Source: Zygnema cylindricum
Taxonomy: Eukaryota > Streptophyta > Zygnematophyceae > Zygnematales > Zygnemataceae
DNA length: 64,000 bases
Assembly: GCA_037447655.1 (NCBI GenBank)
Contig: JBBHKE010002188.1
Span: 1 to 64,000 of the forward strand
Direction: 5' to 3'
Of this stretch, positions 48,031-59,103 are shown one piece after another. Below the pieces are notes generated by a model that saw only the letters and a program-made list of their open reading frames with translations, ran no database searches and was not told where the DNA came from. A program made the translations under genes and the position numbers. Position 1 is the stretch's first letter, and each line of letters begins with the position of its first letter.

Positions 48031-49929
48031 TTAGGTTACCAGTGGGATAGTGAGATGACCAGTATCTCCCTGGAGTTGACCCTTGGGAAACGAAGAGCTT
48101 ATCACCTTAGGAAAAGCTGCCCGAAGTTCTGCTCCCCTATACCCAAGAGAGGCCCGTTCCTCCCAGTGAAGTGTTTCCACCGAGGGAATGTGGAGAATAG
48201 GTTTAGGCACCGATGGTACTTCAGGGATTGGTGGAGAAGGGGATGGAAATGACCGAGGACTACGAGGGAAAGGTGTCTGTCTCCGTGTACGCCTTTTGGA
48301 GGTTTTTGGTGGAGGAGTTCCTTCGCTGGAACCGGGAGAACGTCGGTAAGGAGGAGAGTTGGCAGGAACGTCGTACTTGTAGGGTAAGACGGGTGGTCCC
48401 GGTGACCCACGGACTGCAGCGGCAGGAGAAACAGAAGGCGAAGGAGAGGATGCCTGAGGTGGCGATGGAGGAGGAGTAGTAAGTCCCAGGGAAATGTGTA
48501 GTCTTTGGTCTGGTTGTAGCTGTACCACGGCCTCCACAGTAGAAGATCCCTTGACCGAGACAATGGTAGAGAGATCTGTAGCCGCGGTTACCGGATTACT
48601 CAGCAAATCTGCAACCAACCCCTTTTTGTTAGATCTTGTTGTTCCCCCCCCTTCCCGCTGAAGAGGGGACTCCGGTCTATGTTCCGAAGAAGTCTTGGGA
48701 GATGGAGTCCCAGTAGGGGCAGTCTGCTCGGTAGATTGTCTCTCAGCAGAGGGCCCTGTCTCTCTAGGAACAGATCCTGGTCCACTAAGGATTCCCCCTG
48801 ATTTCCGTCTCGCCTCCCTAATTAGGAACATTTCTTGTTCTAGAGCCCTCTTCCGTTCTTCTTCTAGGGCCTCCCAATCTATGGTGACGGGTCCAGCCCC
48901 CGCCGTAGCCTTACTCTGGGATCGGAGGATCTCCACCAGTTTTTGCGTGATGCTTACCACCCCCGAGAGATCCACAATCCCCAAACCGGGTACCTCGGGG
49001 TCCGTAGGCCTCGAACGCCATAGTCCTTCGGATGGTCCGACATTTGGTGCGGAAGGAGACATAGAACTTGGGAAAATTGAGACAGAAGGAAAGAACGGCT
49101 CTTCTTTGACTAGGGGAGCAAATCGACCTTTGCTGTCCCGATGGTTGAACCAGAAATCTCTCTTGGGCTCATGTAACTTCCACTTGCTACTCCCTTCCTT
49201 GGTCCGGCCCCGAGAAGTTGCTCTGCCCCTAGAAGGTCTACTGGTGGCAGTTTTCTGAGATATGGTGGGCTGCGGGTAGTAAGTTGATGGTCCTCCCAGT
49301 TGCTCCGGTGCTGAGGTTGGGGAGCCGCTCTCCGACGAACTACTCAGTAACTCGACTACACCTCCCACTGGGCGTACCACCTTGGCTCAGTCTGACCTGG
49401 CCACTCGCTGCACCAACTCTTTCTTAACCTTAAACTCATGGAGATTATGAAGGGCTAAGATTTCCTTGCGACCTGGCTGGTGAGGGTCAGACAGAATCTC
49501 TAGATCTATGTATATCTCTGTTATTGGTGCCTTGGACCTGGTAAAGCGACCAATTTCGGGAAGGGGACCAGGGATCGCTTCCTTGTGTGCCAACCCCTTT
49601 CTACGACTTTTAGGAGAAAGGGGCGGCCTCTCCGCCCTCTCCGCTGCCCGAGCCCGGGCTGACTCGAACATAGTTGGAAAGTTCTCGGGGGAAAAGACAG
49701 GTGGAGGTGGAGGAGAGGGTCGCCTCTCTGGCTGCGTTGGAGGAGTTTCGACTGCAACCTCCGGAGGCGTCTCTCCCCTAAGAAACCACTCTACGTGTAA
49801 AGGGGAGCCAAAGGGGGGTACTTCCTCAGGCATCGGAGACTCTTCCTCTTGGGCCACCACTTCTTGTCTTTCCTGTTCTTCTGGACTAACACTTGAAGGA
49901 TCCCTATCCGAAGCGTCACCTCCGCCCAT
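48031..49929 (-). pseudogene. Gypsy extra 5' ORF (ORF1), proline-rich, function unknown
   Basis: About 632 codons upstream of gag, in a different frame, with one internal TGA (49387-49389). It begins MGGGDASDRDPSSVSPEEQE and is Glu/Pro/Ser-rich. Readable parts are a basic segment (ARARAAERAERPPLSPKSRR), ITEIYIDLEILSDPHQPGRK, then SRGRATSRGRTKEGSSKWKL and DFWFNHRDSKGRFAPLVKEE. A Glu/Arg helix (ALEEERKRALEQEMFLIREA) precedes a long Ser/Pro tail. A roughly 170-bp non-coding stretch separates it from gag. The length and a single lesion argue that it was a real protein. No domain was recognised; disordered RNA-binding or an adaptor are only guesses. Confidence 0.6.
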
Positions 49930-49999
49930 GACTTACACGAGCAGATGAGCTAGATCTCTCGGATAAAATACACCACCCTAAGCAGCTATCCTCTTAAAC

Positions 50000-51138
50000 A
50001 AAAGGGGACAGTGGCTTTTTCAGTACTGTGGTACTCCGCAGGAAGCCCACAAAATGCCACACTCCCATCTACTCTCCAAAGAATAGGAAGGAAATGAGAG
50101 TCGTCCGATCCATTCCGTAAAACTCCGGACAAACCCAAAGATGACCACAAGAGTGTGCAAATAACTCCCACGCAAAAATATAGAAATAACAAATATCGGC
50201 TTTTCAGATTAAACAATATCACCTTGCCCCAGAGAATGGAATTAAAGATAGAAATGAATGATAATGGTGAAGCGAATTCACATACCCCGGAGTGCAACGA
50301 TGACCAAACTCAGCAGAAGAAAACCTCACCCAATGGCCCCGAAGTCAGGTATGAGTCTCCCTCAACCCTCCCGGTTCCACCGCAAGGATCCGACAAGACT
50401 CTTTTTAGTTTCAAACAGCGAAAGTCTAAACCGCCCAAAGAGGAGATAGTGCCAACTACCCACCTGTGCTACGGTCTCCACAAAAGACAATCCAAAACAA
50501 AGATGGCAATAGAGTCAACTACACAATGCAACCGTTCTCCAACAGAAAGATTGATTTAATTCTCTGGGGGTTTTCTCAGGAGACAGTACTGAAAAAGCAG
50601 CCTGTCTCCTTCGGCCCCAAGTGCCTTATACAACCAGAGTTTGTCCTACTGCAAGTTCGAAAGTCAAAGCAATGTGACAAGCCAATCAGTGGCCAGCAAT
50701 TAGTATCGTACTGACATAAGACAAAACACACTTTACTACACTCAAGGCTAAAAATTAGACAACTGGTCCCGGCTGGATTAGAGGCCGAGGGTCCTTCTAT
50801 CACACACAAAATGAAACAAAGTTCTGACTCGACATGAAACTGCCTAACTTTGTCCCAACGTCATAAATGCTTTGCCCGGTGGTTGGGCCTGAACTAACAT
50901 CATACTGACAGCTAACAGTAAGATCTACGGGATAATCCCAAATGTTACGTGTCGTTGTCTAAGGTATCCCTCTACTAGAGCTACATAGAACACACACTAA
51001 AATGGATCAGACACTTTGCACCGGACTAACTCCTCAGTTCGACCTCCGTTTAAGGTGAACTAAATTGCGTAGTGTTCCAGGATGAAAATAGAAAGATCTG
51101 ATCCGGCTGATTGTCCTCTTCCTTCTCCCTAAGCTAGA
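50000..51138 (-). mobile_element. Gypsy 5' LTR
   Basis: About 1.1 kb upstream of ORF1, matching 38141-39290 in inverse orientation. Read in element direction it starts near TGTACGGACTCTAGC. It contains a TATA-like gtataaggcac, then cttttTCAGTACTGTctcctg, and ends after ..accacagtactgaaaaagcca near 50010. The CAGTACTG palindrome therefore marks both sides of a roughly 600-bp part. The start cuts into the gag of copia element B, so the gypsy is younger than that copia. The exact 3' end and primer site were not determined. Confidence 0.7.
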
Positions 51139-52075
51139 GTCCGTACAAAGTGGAATGAAGCCCCAGAACTCCAAGGAGTGCAAATGTGCCGAAGATGCAC
51201 ACGCGCTTGACATAGTGCCCAGGTTTCTTACAAAAATGACATAAACCTTTGGGAGCGCTTGGTCCGAACTCGTCAGTCTGATTTTTCTGCTCCCTCCCCC
51301 CATAGTTTCCGACCAGTTTCCGAGAATATTTGTTCCTCCAATCGGTCGCAGTTGCTAAGGCTTGGCCACTCTTTCCTCCCCTTCGGATCTGAATCCTATT
51401 CTCCCGAACGAGAATCATCCCTAACAGTGAGTTCCATATCCACCTTAAGTCTGGGAAGTCCAGCACACGGTTGACTATGTTTTCGAACTCATCGGGTAAC
51501 TTCATCAGTAAACAGTTAACCTTTTCCTTTTCAGTAAAATCTTTTCCCGCACTCTCTAGCTCCATGAACAGTGTAACAAGCTCATTGCAAAAATCCATTA
51601 TCTTCCCCCCTCTGTATACATACTCCTTAACTTTCTGATCAGCCAACTGCTGTTGGTGAATCGTACCACTTCGGTACATCTCTATGAGAGCCATCCAAAG
51701 ATCGGATGCCCTTTCTACCTACAAATGAGGACATGCAAGTCCTTGAGTGAGATGGCGTAGGATGAAGTGCTTTGCCGCCATATTGTTGAAGTCCCAGGTT
51801 TCACTATCATTCTCCTCGTTCCTCGGAATAGGTGACATGAATGCCGAACCAGTTGCTATTGGTGTGGTCGCCTCCTTCTCCTTTCCTTTGTCCACCACCT
51901 CTCCTTCTTTTGTTTCCTCCGTTGAAGGTGGATCTTGTTTCTTGGTGAATCTGCTTCCTCCAAACCCTGGAGGAATTCCTAGACTTGATGGACGCCCCGA
52001 CCGTCCACTCACTATCCCCCAAAACCTTTTTTCGCATAGAGCTCTTATCATCATACTTTCCCATTATATGAAGCC
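51139..52075 (-). pseudogene. Copia element B gag, truncated
   Basis: Minus-strand pieces 52064-51719 and 51694-51220. They contain MMIRALCEKRFWGIVSGRSG, then MALIEMYRSGTIHQQQLADQ, LPDEFENIVNRVLDFPDLRW and the zinc knuckle CHFCKKPGHYVKRVC. They are homologous to element A gag (55689-54600). A stop or frame change near 51715 separates the pieces. Similarity ends just after the knuckle, where the gypsy LTR starts. The product is the UBN2-type gag of a Ty1/copia element. Confidence 0.8.
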
Positions 52076-52109
52076 AGTTCTATTAAAGATTGGTACCCTA
52101 GAGGGTGGG

Positions 52110-53173
52110 CCCATAACCTGAAACTCTAAGACCTCCATAAGTCCTCAGAGTGGACAACTTCCAAGAAGCCTCTAGGATAGCCCTGACCCCTTGGTGTTTT
52201 AGCAAAAAGAACTGCCACCGTGGCAGACAATAACTCTGACCAACTTCACCTTTGTGAAGGCAAGACTCCCCTGATTCGATAGCAAAAAAAATCTCTGAAT
52301 TTGCTCCTCTGAGCAGTAAGTTATGGAGGGTCAAAGTTGACCTTTTGTATAGAAGCTCTCTAGGAGAGAGGGTCCTATCTCCTAATTTTTCTAAGTCATA
52401 TCTCTCTCACAGACATTATCTACTAATGTACGGAGCCAATCAGAATATAGTTGCGTACACAAAAGTACAGGTGTCGGTGTACTTTCTGTACGAACACTGT
52501 ACGACATGGCCTTAATGTCGACACGTGGTATGTTCGGATTCGCTCCCTTAATCCTCGGAGATGTCGCGATCCAATGTCATTTCGCCACGTGTCATCCGAT
52601 GTTGCGATGACCATAAACCGCCGAAATCCTCTTCTGCGATCTCGGCGTTAATTCCGGCTGTCCGATTAAATTCACATTTAATCGTAGCCGTAATAACTAC
52701 ATGCGCGGTATTCGTTTCATTAGAGAAATAAATGCGCGGTATTCGTTTCTTATCCCTACCGTAATCCGTACTTTTACAATACTAGATCTATGTATCTCGT
52801 AAACAGTTATAGTTAAATGAATTATCCTATTTGATAATGTTTAATTAATTATCAAACCATATAGTACGTAACACTAGTTCTAGACTTAACGGCTAAGGCT
52901 ACCGTCTACCGGCTGTCTGTCGACCGGTAGGTACCAGGATCAAATCCTGTGACCAGCATATACCTTTTAGTAAATAAACCCCAAACTAATATATATTTCT
53001 CGTAAACCTCTGGATACCCTAGGTAGCCATGGCTCTAGCTCCCTCTCCAATTTCTCAGTGACTGCGACAAGTTTGAGAGTTGGAGAGACAAGTTAGAGGT
53101 AGACTGCCTCGGCTTCTTTCTATATTTTTATTTAGACCTAGAAAATACTTAAAATGGACCATCAATTTCTACA
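52110..53173 (-). mobile_element. Copia element B LTR
   Basis: Read on the minus strand it begins TGTAGAAATTGATGGTCCAT at 53173, exactly where element A pol stops. It shares the blocks cttgtcgcagtcactgagaa, gccatggct and, near 52925-52960, ggtaccaggatcaaatcctg (+ strand) with the other two copia LTRs. The 3' part (52260-52330) carries ttttttgctatcgaatcagg, as in the others. The 3' boundary is approximate. A gag follows at 52064. Confidence 0.7.
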
Positions 53174-54597
53174 CCCTGAATCTGCAATCACGGTATCACT
53201 CATATCTTTTTCGGGAAAAACAGAGTTCTCCTCACTCTCGGACTCAAACGTGATTCTTATCTTCTTAGTATATTTAAAGGGGTTTATTGACTTTCCTTCA
53301 TCCATGACAACTAGGTGTTTTACCAGAATGATATCTTGCTTTGCCAAGTCATAAACTCTATATCCCTTAACATCCTCATCATATCCCAAAATATATCCAG
53401 GTTTTCCCTTAGCATCAAGTTTCGAGTTTTTCTTATCCGTATCTAAACTGTAAACTTGACTACCAAAAACTTTAAGGTGAGAGATATCTGGTTTTCTTCC
53501 AACCCATCTCTCATAAGGTGTCATACCTTTGATTGCTGATGTGAGGACTCTATTTTTAATGTAATTGGCACAGTTCATGGCTTCTGCCCAAAATCTCTTT
53601 CTTATTTTCTTGTCAGCCAACATACTGCATACACTACCTACTAGTGTTCGGTTTAGCCTTTCTGCAACACCATTTTGTTCCGGATTATGTGGTATAGTTT
53701 TCTGGTGTTGAACTCCCTCATCTCTTAAGTATTCCTCAAATTGGTTAGAGGTATACTCTCCCCCATTATCACTCCTTATTCTCTTAATGGGGGTTCTATG
53801 CAACTTCTCACTCCAAGCTTTGTATTATTTGAAGTAAGTTGGTGTTTCTGACTTTGTTTTTAGAAAATAAACTCTAGAGTATTTAGACCAATCATCAGTG
53901 ATTGTCAACATATATCTTTTCCCTCCAACTGAGGGTACCATTGCTGGTCCCCAGATATCTGTGTGGATCAAATCTAGTACTTTTCCCCCCCTATATGTGG
54001 CGGCTTTGGGAAAAGGAAGTCAGTGAGTTTTTCCTTGGGCACAACCACTACAAATATCCACCATTTCATTATCACTGAAATGAATGCCTTCTACCACACC
54101 CAGCTTCTTCATCTCCCTCAACCTATCAAAATGCACATGCCCCAACCGCTTATGCCAAATCATCAATATTGGGCCACCAACATTGTAAGCATTCTTCTTT
54201 TCATTACTCATGTTAAGCCTAAACATTCCTTAGCTACCCTTATCTGCAGTGAAGTAAACTTCATCCCTATACTTGGCTGTAAAAACTCCCTTTCTAGTGA
54301 AAGTATCAAACTCTTTGTCATCTATCACAGATGTAGAACAAGATTTTTACTCAGCTGGGGAATATAAAGCACATCTGAGAAAGTGAGAATAGAAGTCTTA
54401 CCCCCCACTAAAACTTTCAGGTCAGTTGATCCCACTAGATCTGTAGTAACAACTCTCCCATCCCCATACTCTATTTCTACAGTAGGGATTTTCCTTAACT
54501 TAGTGAAAAGGTCCTTGTCACGACACATATGCATGGATGCACCTGAGTCGATGATCCATCCTTCCTGTGGAGCTTCCCGACTGCTCCAAGGGCACAC
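53174..54597 (-). pseudogene. Copia element A protease and integrase, truncated
   Basis: Protease: GWIIDSGASMHMCRDKDLF and DVLYIPQLSKNLVLHL (54597-54325). GAG-pre-integrase zinc domain: IWHKRLGHVHFDRL..GVVEG..CSGCAQGKTH (54226-54020). Integrase core: DIWGPAMVPSVGGKRYMLTI, then IRSDNGGEYTSNQFEEYLRD, HNPEQNGVAERLNRTL and GMTPYERWVGRKPDISHLKV. The D, D and E of the core are all seen. Lesions are a frameshift near 54300, a TGA at 54020-54022 and a TAA near 53825. At 53174 the sequence is cut by the element B LTR, and the reverse transcriptase is not found in the window. Confidence 0.88.
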
Positions 54598-55689
54598 TTT
54601 TGTCTCCGAGGGATCTCTTTCTCCTCCAGACTCTCGTCAAGAAGAAGCTCCCCATCCTCCTTAGAGGACTCGTCCTCGGTGTCTCCTATCACCTTTGTGA
54701 ACAAAAGTGCCTTTTTCTTCCCTCCAGAAGAACCCCCTCTTTGGTTCTCTTTGAGCCTCAGCTCCGCCAGCTTGGCACAATCCGCAATAAAGTGCCCTGG
54801 CTTTTTGCAAAAATGACATAGGCCCTTTGGGGGCCTCGGTCCTCTAGGTTGGACTCTTTCTCCTTTGTATGGTTTTTTCGGTTCCGGTCTCCACCTGTCC
54901 CCTCCGGCGGCTAGAGCTTGAACGCTCTTTCCACCTCCCTTGATCTCCATGGTATTTTCCTGCACAAGTATCATCCTGACCACTGTATTCCACTTCCATG
55001 AACTATCAGTCATTTCTTGTACTCGGTACACTAAGTTCTCATACTCGTCTGGTAACTTCATGATGAGAGTGTTTACTTTCATTTTCATTGTGCCTGTCCA
55101 ACCAGCACTTTCCATCTCCATATACAAACAAGAAAGATCATTGCAATAATCTAACATCTTTCCTCCTTTCTACGTGTAACTCACTAGCTTTTGCTCAGCC
55201 AACTAGAGTTCTTGAATGGTACCAGCTCTATAGATCTCCACCAAACTCCCACAACTCCTCGGCCTTGTAAATATTAAGGTGAGAGGTGGCCAATGCTTCA
55301 GTGAGATGCCTTAGAATGAAGTTCTTGGCAGCCATGTTTATGTCTTCCCACATTTGAACATCGTTCTCCACTGTCTTCACGACCGCCGCTCTTGGTGCCA
55401 TGGCAATAGGGGTGAGGGGTGTCTCCTTCCCTTTCCCCTTTTGAGACACACTACTGTCCCCATCATCTGCCTCCTCCGCGGAAGCAGTCGCTGTTGCAGA
55501 AAACCTTACTCCTCCAAATCCTAGCGGAGTTCCCGAAGGTGGACGTTTCACTTGTCCACTGACGATACCCCAGTATCGTTTTTCACACAAGGCTCCCATC
55601 ATCATGGCTTCCCAATAGATGAACCCAGATCCATTGAAAGTGGGCACCCTAGAGGGTGGGCCCATAACCTGCAATTCTGTGTCCTCCAT
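54598..55689 (-). pseudogene. Copia element A gag
   Basis: It begins MEDTELQVMGPPSRVPTFNG at 55689, with GFIYWEAMMMGALCEKRYWG typical of copia gag (DUF4219/UBN2). It continues at 55157 with LDYCNDLSCLYMEMESAGW, LPDEYENLVYRVQEMTDSSW and the knuckle CHFCKKPGHFIADCAKLAEL. An acidic stretch (EDESSKEDGELLLDESLEEK) leads toward the protease. A frame change near 55165-55230 and another near 54580 break the protein. Confidence 0.85.
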
Positions 55690-55704
55690 TGGACTACAGA
55701 AATA

Positions 55705-56698
55705 GAGGAAGCCTCTAGATAATTGTTAACTAGCCCACTTTAACCCACAGCCACTGCTGCCCAAAAAGTCACACTGACAATTTGACTGCACCCCTGTGCA
55801 GCCTAGACTCCACTGAGTCCGTAGCAAAAAGAATCTCTGAAAACGCCCAACCAGGTGATAAGTTATGAGGCAGTAAAAATGTCAATTTGTACAAACTCTC
55901 AAAGGGAGAGGTGACTGCCTACCAAAATTTTCTAAGTCCTGATTTACTCTAATAACTTCTATCTACTGAAGTACGGACCAATCAGATTACTGTACCGTAC
56001 CAAAAAGTACTACTGCCGGTGTACCTTTTGTACGGCCTATGTACGACAAGACTATTAAGCGGACGCGTGTCTCCTTTTCACTCGTCCGTACATTCCTCGG
56101 AATTCCTATGACCGAATGTCATCTCTCCACGTGGCCCAAGGTCATGCCACGTCACTAAACGCCAAAGTAACTACTCCGGGATTTCAGCGATGATGTGCGC
56201 CGTTGGATTTGCAACGAGACGAAATCTTGGCCGTAATAAATACTTGCGCGATATTTGTTTCGTTGTCGAAACAAAATGCGTGGTATCCGTTTTGAATTGG
56301 TACATTCATAAAACTGTATCCATGTACGCCGAACACAGTTTTCGTTAAATAGATTTGCTCCTTCCTAAATATATATATATATATCTATCACATACTATAG
56401 CATTTAGCATTGGTCCTACTCTAGTAGGATAAAGCTGACCACTATCGGCCAGCTTGACGAACCGCAGGTACCAGGATCAAATCCCGGGTCCGTCAGGTAT
56501 ATTTTTAGTAGCCTTAAAAATATCTCCCTGTTGAACTAAGGCAGCCATGGATCAACCACTCTCTCTATCCTTCAGTGACTACAACAAGTATGGGAGCTAG
56601 AGAGAGGAGGTGTAGGCAGGCTGTCTGTCCTTTTCCTTTTTCTTTTATACTAACATTTTAAACCTATAAAATACTCTAGAAATCTATTAATTTCAACA
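55705..56698 (-). mobile_element. Copia element A 5' LTR
   Basis: Starts TGTTGAAATTAATAGATTTC at 56698 (minus) and ends shortly before the gag ATG at 55689. The middle has an AT run (56365-56385). 56460-56500 reads ggtaccaggatcaaatcccg on the + strand. The 3' part contains ttttttgctacggactcagt (reverse strand of about 55812-55835). Its 3' boundary is approximate. Confidence 0.72.
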
Positions 56699-56803
56699 AG
56701 GGTGTTGTCTTAAAGTTTTATGAAAGGAAAAAAAAAAGGGAAGGGAATGTTCATTTATTTGTTTGTAAGAATTGAAAGGAAATAGACTAGAAAATAACGG
56801 GAG
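56699..56803. other. 105-bp spacer between head-to-head copia LTRs
   Basis: AT/GA-rich sequence between the start of the minus-strand LTR (56698) and the start of the plus-strand LTR (56804). No feature of its own was recognised. Confidence 0.6.
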
Positions 56804-57770
56804 TGTTGATAATTGAGTATTTTATAGGTCTTTATTAGGATAGGAAAAAGAGTAGATGCAGTCTGCCTCTATCTCCCTTCTCCAAGCCCCCACACTTGTT
56901 GTAGTCACTGAAGGTTGGAAAGGGAGTTAGAGCCATGGCTGCCTAAGCTCTCCAAAGAGACAAGAGTAGATAATGGTAGGTTTTACTAAAATGGATCTTG
57001 ACGAACCCAGGGTTTGATCCTGGTATCTGCCGTCCGTCAAGACTCTGACAGCCGGTGGCTTTTTCCTATAGTCTATGATCATTGCTAGATAATATAGGGT
57101 ACAATAAATAAATAAACATTAATACGCAGCATCTTTCATTTAACTGATTACGGGACGGGCAATACACGTAAATGAATTAGTGCGCACAAATTCCGGACAG
57201 CACAGAATTATCGAAACAACATTATTTTCGACGGCTATGATTAAATAGGGGTATTCATCGAACGGCCGTAGTAAGAGTCGAGATTGCGGATAGGACGTTT
57301 TGGCGTTTTTCGGACGCCACCACTCTTGATGACACGTGGCGACATCGTACGGGTTTGCGCACTTCTCGGAGTACAAGACAACAAATCAAGATGTGACCGA
57401 TGTCACCTGTATGGCCCTGTCGTACAGTTGCCGTACAAAAAGTACACCGGCGCCCGTACTTTTCAATACGGTACAGCGTTGTGATTGGCGCCGTACTTCA
57501 GTAGAAGGGGTTTTAGAGAGGGAATAGGACTTAGAATATTTCTGGTAGGTATTCGCCTATGTGAGAGAGCACCTTGTATAAAAGACTAACTTTGGGTAGC
57601 CATCTTTGGGTAGCCATAACAATCAATTTACTTGACCATTTTCAGTGATTCTTTTTGCTACGGACTCACGGAAGTCCAAGCTACACAAGGGTGTAGTCCG
57701 TGAGTGTTTTTTGTTTTCCAGGGTGGCTTTATTTCGAAGGGAAAGTCAAAGTGGGTGAATGTGTCCAAAC
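56804..57770 (+). mobile_element. Copia LTR C, plus orientation
   Basis: Starts tgttgataattgagtatttt and carries cacttgttgtagtcactgaa, gagccatggctgcctaagc, gaacccagggtttgatcctg (the inverse of the LTR A and B motif), ccgtacaaaaagtacaccgg and ttctttttgctacggactca. The last is followed by a small inverted repeat (ctcacgga..tccgtgag, 57665-57713). A 14-bp direct duplication tttgggtagccat(c/a) lies at 57592-57619. No gag was recognised downstream, so this is a solo LTR or the end of a truncated element. Confidence 0.7.
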
Positions 57771-58446
57771 CTCATATTCTAACTTTGCATTTTGTGGTGG
57801 AACTAAGCACACAGAAAGTGTTTTTTCACAGGGGTGACGCTAGGTTGGGGTTTTGATTGTCAAGGGGTCTGTCATTTGGGTTTATATCAAGTTAGGAGTC
57901 GGCACTATCTAGATTAACTTCTTTTGGATCTGCGATTTTGTGGGCAATGGAGCACACAGAGTTTCAAAAAGTTCGTAACACAACTTATGATAGGACTTAT
58001 GTCGGCGTTTTATTTTTCCGGGTTTTATTCTCGTGGAATGCTTTCCTACGCCATGTCAGTTCGCTAAAAAAATTTGTCCGGCGGCGTGCACTGTACTATG
58101 ATGATACGTCAGATTCGTACGTTCGTACAAGAGTGTGCACAACGCACACAAATACAGTATGCCTACTTTGCGCGAGTTTTGTGGCGAGTTTTGTGCGCCT
58201 ACCAAAGGCCTACCATAAAAATGCATATTTTTGAACTATAGTTAAAAGAGGTTCGTTTCAATTTGCGTCTAAATTCAATGTAACGCTTAGTTGACTAAAT
58301 TTCAATTTTGCGGCCAAGTTTATATCGAACGTTCTCTCACCGTGGAGCTCACGTAACGACAAAAAGTGAGTGTCTGCAACACTTTTATTTACATGTGGTT
58401 GCCGCAGTTTTATTACCGTAAACGTTCGCTGGCCGTGTGAATTGCT
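57771..58446. other. No recognisable gene
   Basis: Follows LTR C. A plus-strand open frame over 57938-58231 has no features of a known protein. Sequence upstream of the repeat at 58447 is AT-rich. Confidence 0.4.
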
Positions 58447-58670
58447 AATTTTATTATGACGGTTGACGTTCGCAAGCGCGGCAATAGTTTAAGCGGTTGA
58501 AACAATATTTTGAAAGTCAATGTTATCTAACCGATTGATCGTCAAATTTAGACTCAACAGTACTTTACTTGTACCATTGTGTACTTCAAACGTACAATCT
58601 TTCACAAAATGACGCAATTGACTGTGTGTAACCAAAATTGTCAGTGCCATCATCAATTCCCTAATTTTAT
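58447..58670. repeat. Dispersed repeat, copy 2
   Basis: The same repeat as at position 1-215, same orientation: tatgacggttgacgttcgca, gattgatcgtcaaattta, gtgtacttcaaacgtacaat. Moderate divergence; the function is unknown. Confidence 0.6.
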
Positions 58671-59103
58671 TTCGATTTCAATGCTATAATTTTGTCGTGT
58701 TTTCGCGCTTTTTTTTTTTAGTGCGTTTTATGACCCAAAACAAAGGAAGCGATGAACCGCAATAATGGAAACCCCATTTAGCTCAATTATTGCGATTGTC
58801 GCTGAAAACCCGGTAGGCCAATCATATTGATACGCTGGAAAAAAATAAAAATCGTTTCACGAAAACTGCCCGTAAAAGTTTTGAGAATTAATTCTCGGCG
58901 GCAAGAATAATAAATGATTCGTCCAATTTTGAGATTTGATCCAGTAAAACTTCCGAGACGCGTAGAAGAGCCGTGAAAATAAGTATTCTCAAATGTTTTT
59001 CTTCTTCCGGATTCTCAGAATGCCGAAAATCAGACCGATACTTTCCATTTATTGTGCTTACGATCTGATTCTGGACCGTAGAGGCGATCTGATGGAGCGA
59101 AAC

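Larger units (their letters stand above)
40087..51138 (-). mobile_element. Ty3/gypsy retrotransposon carrying a DNA methyltransferase
   Basis: Order on the minus strand: LTR (51138-50000), ORF1 (49929-48031), gag (47860), protease (45.4 kb), DNA methyltransferase (44.8-43.8 kb), reverse transcriptase and RNase H (43.4-42.2 kb), integrase (42.05-41.3 kb) and a coiled-coil ORF (40.9-40.1 kb). From 47860 to 42177 the polyprotein keeps a single frame except for one frameshift near 44486, with 11 in-frame stops. It is interrupted by a copia LTR piece (42056-42191), a C/G homopolymer and an inverted LTR fragment (40980-41275). A 3' LTR in the expected orientation was not found; the left LTR faces the wrong way. 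Retrotransposons with captured methyltransferases are documented in charophytes and dinoflagellates. Confidence 0.85.

Noticed and set aside
50155-50714. Open frames of 134 and 82 residues
   Set aside because: They lie inside the gypsy LTR on the strand opposite the element.
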